Positions 59,639 through 64,000 of a stretch of 64,000 nt of DNA are shown here, piece after piece; the first letter of the stretch is position 1, and each line of letters begins with the position of its first letter. This DNA comes from Cyanobacteriota bacterium (lineage in GTDB: Bacteria > Cyanobacteriota > Cyanobacteriia > PCC-6307 > Cyanobiaceae). The notes below the pieces were generated by a model, which made no database searches, had not been told where the DNA came from, and saw only the letters and a program-made list of their open reading frames with translations. The stretch lies in NCBI GenBank assembly GCA_026389265.1, contig JAPLIE010000043.1, positions 1 to 64,000 of the forward strand. The letters run 5' to 3'. The position numbers were made by a program, and so were the translations under genes.

Positions 59639-60055
59639 CTAGGCAGGGGTTTCAGGGCGCGACGGCAGCAGCGAGCGGAGGAACACAAGGAAGAGGCCTA
59701 GGCCCACGAAGGCAAAGGAGAACGTGGCCAAAAAGGTCATGCCCACGATCATGGTCTTCAGGGCGGTGGCGATGCTCTGGGCGACCTGTGCCTCGTAGTG
59801 GGGCGGATGAAGCGCGTAGTACGCCAACACATTCTTGCTAAGCCCGAGGCAGAGCCAGGCCAACAGGCCGCTGGTGAGGGCGCCGGAAAGGAAGCTGATC
59901 GGGCCCTTACGGCGGCTCACTGAGCTGGAGGCGGCCGGTCCGGCAGCGGCGGCGGCATTCACGTTGCGGGGGAAGCCTGGTGCCGTCGGGCCCGCGATGG
60001 CGTCGCCATCGCGGGGAGCTTCCGGGGGCTGGGGATCGGGGCTGGCGGCGCTCAT
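59639..60055 (-). CDS. DUF3082 family membrane protein
   Basis: The 138-residue protein has a Pro/Ala-rich, probably disordered N-terminus of about 55 residues. Two membrane helices follow ([20 protein letters not shown] and [24 protein letters not shown]). The connecting loop [22 protein letters not shown] is typical of DUF3082, a cyanobacterial and chloroplast family of unknown function. The start is ATG at 60055, overlapping the ispE stop by 4 nt. It is transcribed with ispE toward pdhB. Confidence 0.85.
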   Translation of the reverse strand: MSAASPDPQPPEAPRDGDAIAGPTAPGFPRNVNAAAAAGPAASSSVSRRKGPISFLSGALTSGLLAWLCLGLSKNVLAYYALHPPHYEAQVAQSIATALKTMIVGMTFLATFSFAFVGLGLFLVFLRSLLPSRPETPA

Positions 60056-61056
60056 GGGTGGCTTCCGGTCGTCTCCAGGCTGGCACCGGAGTCGGTGCAG
60101 CGGCAGCACCAGGCCTCAAAGCCGGCGGCGCTGAGCTCGCCGACCAATGCAGAACGGGCCGCCTCAGCGCCGGCTGCATCGGCGAAGAGGGCGAACAGGC
60201 TGGGCCCCGAACCGCTCATCGCCACCGCCAAGGCAGCCGGGGCGCGGCGGAGCAGGGCCAACCCCTCCCCCACGCTCGCTACCTCAGGCGCCACCACGGC
60301 CTGAAGGTCATTGCGCAGAAGGGGGAGCGGCCCCCCAGCCGCCAAAGAAGCCACCAGAGGCCCCTGGCGGAGGGCCTGACGGCGCTGCTCGAAGTCGGCC
60401 TCGGTTTCGAGATAGAAATCGCCGCGCAGAGCGCGGCAGCGGCCGAAGGCCCAAGGAGTGGACACGCTCGCTTCGGGGTGCTTGATCAACAGCACACCGA
60501 ACCGTGCCGTCGCAGGAGCCGCCGATGTAACGAGTGAAGCAGCACCACCCGAGGCCAAGCCGGATGGTTGCACCGCCAGGGCAGGCTCCATCACCTCCCC
60601 CCGCCCGAAGCAGAGCTGAGTGCCGCCCGCGAGGCAGAAGGGCATGTCGGAGCCGAGGGCTAGGGCCATGGCGTGCAGATCGGCCGCGGAGAAGCCACAG
60701 CCCCAGAGGGCGTTGAGCCCCACAAGGGTGGCAGCCCCATCGCTGGAGCCCCCCGCCAGGCCCGCCCCAATCGGGATGCGCTTTCTCAGTGCAATGTGGG
60801 CCCCCAGTTCGGGCAGACCGGCGCGGGCTCGCAGCATCTCGGCGGCCTTCACGATCAGGTTGTCCTTTCCTGTACTGAGGTCCGGGCGGTCGCACTCCAG
60901 GGTGATGGCAGCGTCGGCGGTGCTGCTGAAGTGCAGGCTGTCGGCCAGATCGAGGCTCTGCATCACCATCGCCAGCTCGTGGTAGCCGTCGGGCCGCAGA
61001 CCGAGCACCTCCAGGTGCAGATTGATTTTGGCGGGGGCCTCAACGATGAGGGTCAT
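60052..61056 (-). CDS. ispE: 4-diphosphocytidyl-2-C-methyl-D-erythritol kinase
   Basis: IspE phosphorylates CDP-methylerythritol in the MEP pathway that supplies carotenoids and the phytyl chain of chlorophyll. The 334-residue GHMP kinase has [24 protein letters not shown] at the N-terminus (catalytic Asp in the RPDG region) and the ATP-binding [17 protein letters not shown]. The C-terminal [12 protein letters not shown] is motif III. It is longer than many IspE proteins through a Ser/Ala-rich insertion near residues 165-185. The start is ATG at 61056. Rubbing against DUF3082 by 4 nt suggests coupling. Confidence 0.95.
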   Translation of the reverse strand: MTLIVEAPAKINLHLEVLGLRPDGYHELAMVMQSLDLADSLHFSSTADAAITLECDRPDLSTGKDNLIVKAAEMLRARAGLPELGAHIALRKRIPIGAGLAGGSSDGAATLVGLNALWGCGFSAADLHAMALALGSDMPFCLAGGTQLCFGRGEVMEPALAVQPSGLASGGAASLVTSAAPATARFGVLLIKHPEASVSTPWAFGRCRALRGDFYLETEADFEQRRQALRQGPLVASLAAGGPLPLLRNDLQAVVAPEVASVGEGLALLRRAPAALAVAMSGSGPSLFALFADAAGAEAARSALVGELSAAGFEAWCCRCTDSGASLETTGSHP

Positions 61057-61235
61057 GGGCGCAGGGGCGGGCGGGGCGCGGTTTCGGCGGGTTCAGGTTG
61101 GAGCACGGATTCGGAAGTTTCCTGGCAGGGCATGGTCTCCAGGGGTGGCATCCGATTGCCCACAGAAGAATCCAAGCGGCGTCGGAGGCTAGGGGCTCCC
61201 TTTCGGGTATGCCCAAGGGCTCCCCCGTGCCGCCA

Positions 61236-62102
61236 TCATCCCGGGTTGCCCAGATCCCGGTTGCAACGTGATGGGGACCCTTGGAGCTGATCAAGCACCG
61301 CCGCCAGCGCCAGCCAGCGTTCCGGCGCCAGCTCCTGGGGCCGTTGGTTGAGTGTGATGCCCGCCGCCTTCGCGGCCTGCTGGAGCTCCAACTCGGGCAG
61401 CAGCCCCGCCAGGGTGTTGCGCAGCATCTTGCGGCGGGCGGCGAAGCAGCGCCTCAGCAGCGCCTCGGTGCGGCGCGCCAGACTTGATACCGGGAGCTGA
61501 TCGGGGGGAAGGGGATCCAGGCGGATCAGCTCGGAATTCACCTTCGGCGGCGGTGAGAAGCAGCGCGGCGGCACCGGACACACCGTGGCGCAACGGGCCA
61601 GTAGCTGCATGCGCACGCTCAGGGCCGAATAGGCGCTGCTGCCGGGCCGGGCGCGGATGCGCTCACCCACCTCTTGCTGCACCAGCAGCACCAGGGCGCG
61701 GTAGGGCCTCTCCAGGGGCCGATCCAGCCGGCCCACCAGCCGCTCCAGGAGGGGGCCAGTGATGTTGTACGGGATGTTGGCCACCACCTTCTCGGGAGCG
61801 GGCCCCGCCGGCGGCACCAGGGGCAGGGCCAGGACATCGCCCTCCAGCAGCTGAAAGCGGGGATTGGCGCCGAAGCGCTGGCGCAGGCCGGCCACCAGAT
61901 CGCGATCGAGCTCGATCGCCAACAGGGAAGCCGCGGGAGAAGCCAGCAGGCGCTCGGTGAGGGCGCCGCGCCCGGGACCTACCTCCAGCAGGTGCTCGCC
62001 GGGCTCGATCGCCGCAGCGGCCACGATCCGATCCAGCACAGCGGCATCCGTGAGCCAGTGCTGGCCGAAACGCTTGCGGGCCCGGTGGCCGCTGAAGGTC
62101 AT
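61236..62102 (-). CDS. rsmA: 16S rRNA dimethyladenosine transferase
   Basis: RsmA (KsgA) dimethylates A1518 and A1519 of 16S rRNA. The 288-residue protein starts MTFSGHRARKRFGQHWLTDA. It has the SAM motif LEVGPGRGALTERLL, acidic LAIELDRDLVAGL and the catalytic NIPYNITGPLLERL. The end has FSPPPKVNSELIRLDPLP and CFAARRKMLRNTL. The start is ATG at 62102. An in-frame extension to 62237 is not supported. It lies 179 nt upstream of ispE on the same strand, and the gap holds no gene I can support. Confidence 0.95.
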   Translation of the reverse strand: MTFSGHRARKRFGQHWLTDAAVLDRIVAAAAIEPGEHLLEVGPGRGALTERLLASPAASLLAIELDRDLVAGLRQRFGANPRFQLLEGDVLALPLVPPAGPAPEKVVANIPYNITGPLLERLVGRLDRPLERPYRALVLLVQQEVGERIRARPGSSAYSALSVRMQLLARCATVCPVPPRCFSPPPKVNSELIRLDPLPPDQLPVSSLARRTEALLRRCFAARRKMLRNTLAGLLPELELQQAAKAAGITLNQRPQELAPERWLALAAVLDQLQGSPSRCNRDLGNPG

Positions 62103-62215
62103 CGCGTGGGTGGGCTGAATGGATCTCCAGATTGCTCTGGCGCCCTCCCCAGGGCCTGAGAGGAGTGTCCCGGCTTCCCTTCCGAGCGGCGCCTCTGCCA
62201 GTGCCCGCCACCGAC

Positions 62216-62581
62216 TCAACCTTCGAGGCGCAGCCACCGCACCCCTCCGGCGGCCGGGGGCAGGGGGACCAGAGCCGCTACGAATTCCACCGGCCAGGTG
62301 GCGCGCTCAGAGTGATCCACCAGCCAGCAGGCCCAGGCCCGACCCAGACGCCGACGCTGCCGGCCCCTCAATGCCACGCTGCCGGCCCCATCCCGGTGTC
62401 CCGGCCGGCGCCCCTTCACCTCCACCAGCAGCAACCGACCCGGCTTTTCGCAGACCAGGTCCAGCTCGCCCCAGCGGCAGCGCCAGTTTCTCGACACCAG
62501 GCGCCAGCCCTGGGCCTCCAGCAGCCGCAGGGCCCGCTGTTCGGCCCAGCGGCCCTGGCGTTGGCGGGGGGTGGGGGGCAT
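62216..62581 (-). CDS. YraN/UPF0102 family nuclease-like protein
   Basis: This 121-residue protein has the restriction-endonuclease-like core of UPF0102. Visible are GRWAEQRALRLLEAQGWRLVSRNWRCRWGELDLV (broken at the GELDLV acidic residue), EKPGRLLLVEVKGRR with the E-V-K catalytic pattern, and the end VEFVAALVPLP. The function is unproven, though the fold suggests a role at recombination or repair structures. The start is ATG at 62581 (MPPTPRQRQ), with ATG 62611 (MCCCFGS) as an alternative. The frame upstream to 62845 is not protein-like. It diverges from the pentapeptide gene across 270 bp, in which I see no other feature. Confidence 0.85.
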   Translation of the reverse strand: MPPTPRQRQGRWAEQRALRLLEAQGWRLVSRNWRCRWGELDLVCEKPGRLLLVEVKGRRPGHRDGAGSVALRGRQRRRLGRAWACWLVDHSERATWPVEFVAALVPLPPAAGGVRWLRLEG

Positions 62582-62851
62582 GGAGGAGGTGCTGCCGAAG
62601 CAACAACACATCCCCTGAGGCTTCCCGTGCTCGGACCGGCCGAAGCAGGATCTGTCCTTCCAGAGCTGCGCAGTGATTTTTCTTGCCACGGTCCACCGGC
62701 CCGCTGAAGCGCCTGCGGCCCTCGCTCGGGTGCCTTTAGCTTCCGCCTCGATTAGGGCCGGGAGTCCCTTTGGCGTCTGTGGAATCGACACTCCCCCTCG
62801 ATCAGCGCCACAGCGGCTTCCCCCTAAGTTGTCCCCATTCGCCACCCCACT

Positions 62852-63421
62852 ATGGAAGCCCGGTTCCCAAGGCCCAGCTCCCTAACGCTGGCCGGCATTG
62901 CTGATGGCTTGGGCTGGCATCAGATCGCGCAGCGGACCGTCGTCGCGTTGCTGGCGCTCCTGCTGACCCTCCCGATCACGCTGCTGGCCCTGATTCCGGC
63001 CCCCCCGGCCCTGGCTGCCATGGACTACGCCAAGCAGGTGCTGATCGGCGCCGATTTCCACGGGGCCGACCTGCGCGACGTGACCTTTAACCTCACCAAC
63101 CTGCGCGAGGCCAGCTTCGCCGGAGCCGACCTGCGCAACGCCAGCCTGTTCGGGGCAAAACTCCAGGATGCCGACTTCAGCGGCGCCGATCTGCGCGACG
63201 CCACCCTCGACTCGGCTGTCTTTGAAGGCACAGACCTTCGCAACGCCCGCCTCGATGATGCCTTTGCTTTTAACACTCGTTTCCTGAACGTCCGCATCGA
63301 CGGAGCCGACTTCACCAACGTGCCCCTGCGCGGTGACGTCCTCAAGCGCCTCTGTGCCGTTGCCAGCGGCACCAACCCCAGCAGCGGCAGGTCCACCCGT
63401 GACACTCTCGGCTGCGCCTGA
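62852..63421 (+). CDS. exported pentapeptide-repeat protein (probable thylakoid lumen)
   Basis: The 189-residue protein has a signal peptide (VVALLALLLTLPITLLALIP, cleaved near APPALAA, about residue 55). About 20 pentapeptide repeats of the A(D/N)LxX form follow (GADFHGADLRDVTF, REASFAGADLRNASLFGAKLQ, SGADLRDATLDS), predicting a right-handed beta helix. The tail LKRLCAVASGTNPSSGR-TRDTLGC (two Cys) resembles known lumenal pentapeptide proteins of cyanobacteria and chloroplasts. The binding partner is unknown. The start is ATG at 62852. Confidence 0.9.
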   Translation: MEARFPRPSSLTLAGIADGLGWHQIAQRTVVALLALLLTLPITLLALIPAPPALAAMDYAKQVLIGADFHGADLRDVTFNLTNLREASFAGADLRNASLFGAKLQDADFSGADLRDATLDSAVFEGTDLRNARLDDAFAFNTRFLNVRIDGADFTNVPLRGDVLKRLCAVASGTNPSSGRSTRDTLGCA

Positions 63422-63482
63422 TCCATTGCCTCCCGGCTTTTTCTCCCGCCTCGCGCCGCCACCAACCAGCGCCCCGCCGACC

Positions 63483-64000
63483 ATGAGCTTCGATGCCCGC
63501 AGCCGTGAACGCCTGGAGGCCCTCGGCCGCACCCTCCCTCAGAAACTGCCGTTGCCACTAAAGCCGGCCAGCCCGCCTCCGGCTGGGAGAAAGGCCGACA
63601 CCGCTCCCCGTCACCGGGTGGAGATCGAGGAGAACCCTGAGGATCTCTTTCGAGCCTTGATGGAGGCCAGCGCCGATGGATCGGTGCCGCCCCACCTCCT
63701 CGAGCGGCTGCGTGAGTTGGAAGTGGCCCAACCTGGGCGGCGCTCTGGAGCTGGTGCTGCTCTGAACAGCAACCTTGGCGCCCGTCCCCCCTCGGCTGCC
63801 GCTGAGCGCGAAGGTCCTTCCCCTCTCCCATCGGCACCGCCACGGCGACCCACCCCGAAGCGCCCCACCAACCCTCCGCCACGCCGGGCCAGCGGACCCG
63901 AGCGGGACCTCTACGACGCCTTTGATGATCTCCTGCATCTGGAACACGACGACATGCCTGATGCCCCTGTCCAGTCCGGACGACTGATCAACGACCGTCT
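63483..64000 (+). CDS. N-terminal part of an unknown protein (partial)
   Basis: From ATG at 63483 the frame stays open to the end of the window (172 codons). It starts MSFDARSRERLEALGRTLPQ, then has a Pro-rich stretch and a short conserved-looking helical block (EIEENPEDLFRALMEASADG, VPPHLLERLRELE). A long Pro/Arg/Ala-rich linker and an acidic DLYDAFDDLLHLEHDD segment follow. It has no signal peptide. The gene lies 61 nt after the pentapeptide gene. I do not recognise a family, and the C-terminal part is missing. Confidence 0.65.
   Translation, partial: MSFDARSRERLEALGRTLPQKLPLPLKPASPPPAGRKADTAPRHRVEIEENPEDLFRALMEASADGSVPPHLLERLRELEVAQPGRRSGAGAALNSNLGARPPSAAAEREGPSPLPSAPPRRPTPKRPTNPPPRRASGPERDLYDAFDDLLHLEHDDMPDAPVQSGRLINDR

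Noticed and set aside
1-64000. tRNA, rRNA, insertion sequence or prophage genes
   Set aside because: I looked for T-loop motifs, transposase-like frames and phage genes on both strands and saw none. Nearly all sequence is accounted for by housekeeping genes.

Overview
The window is a 64-kb piece of a cyanobacterial chromosome with roughly two-thirds G+C. Phycobilin and chlorophyll genes (pcyA, apcF, gun4, chlP, psb28) and gene order place it with the phycobilisome-bearing picocyanobacteria, in the Synechococcus/Cyanobium group. The runs hemA-glgC-gnd-pgl, rpsB-tsf-recG and a glnA next to an aminotransferase are, from memory, typical of that group. I saw no rRNA, tRNA, CRISPR array, transposase or phage gene. 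Genes are densely packed, with many 1-8 nt overlaps and many GTG or TTG starts.

Region 1 (1-9160). The last residues of a Trp-rich repeat protein are followed by a minus-strand carbon and tetrapyrrole run: glpX, hemA, glgC, gnd, pgl, a CIA30-family protein and a small unknown. rpe diverges from glpX. A PEP-CTERM-like exported protein with much lower G+C follows, behind a bidirectional terminator. Together these genes serve the Calvin cycle, the oxidative pentose phosphate pathway, glycogen synthesis and the first step of tetrapyrrole synthesis.

Region 2 (9255-25461). This holds cytochrome c assembly (ccsA), an LPS-export module (LptF/G, LptB, LptA-like), a DUF309 protein, typA, a VanY-type carboxypeptidase, chlP, a three-gene ABC exporter, glyS, ferredoxin-sulfite reductase and a VanX-type dipeptidase.

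Region 3 (25682-36585, all minus). In transcription order: pcyA, devB, devC, devA, a 51-residue basic protein, a GT2 glycosyltransferase, rpsB, tsf, a 488-residue unknown and recG. pcyA and devB share about 130 nt in different frames.

Region 4 (36629-46919). Plus-strand genes encode a pair of M16 peptidase-like proteins (the second lacks the zinc motif), then bioY, lspA, an FHA-fused bifunctional penicillin-binding protein and a membrane GTPase. A small membrane protein overlaps the GTPase gene by 185 bp from the other strand. A group II PLP decarboxylase and tadA follow.

Region 5 (47005-55999). An alanine-glyoxylate-type aminotransferase and apcF face glnA, whose upstream region holds a perfect NtcA-type box. 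Small conserved unknowns and an orphan RsbW-like ATPase follow, then a photosynthesis cluster: gun4 facing psb28 and two AI-2E-family membrane proteins.

Region 6 (55996-64000). A minus-strand series runs rsmA, ispE, DUF3082, a 31-residue single-helix protein, pdhB, secD, secF and a small membrane protein. yraN, a lumenal pentapeptide-repeat protein and the start of an unknown protein close the window.

No complete, clearly new multi-gene system is visible. The best leads are the lspA/FHA-PBP/GTPase run, the pcyA-devB dual-coding overlap, the 31-aa and 51-aa microproteins and the acidic-linker protein between tsf and recG.
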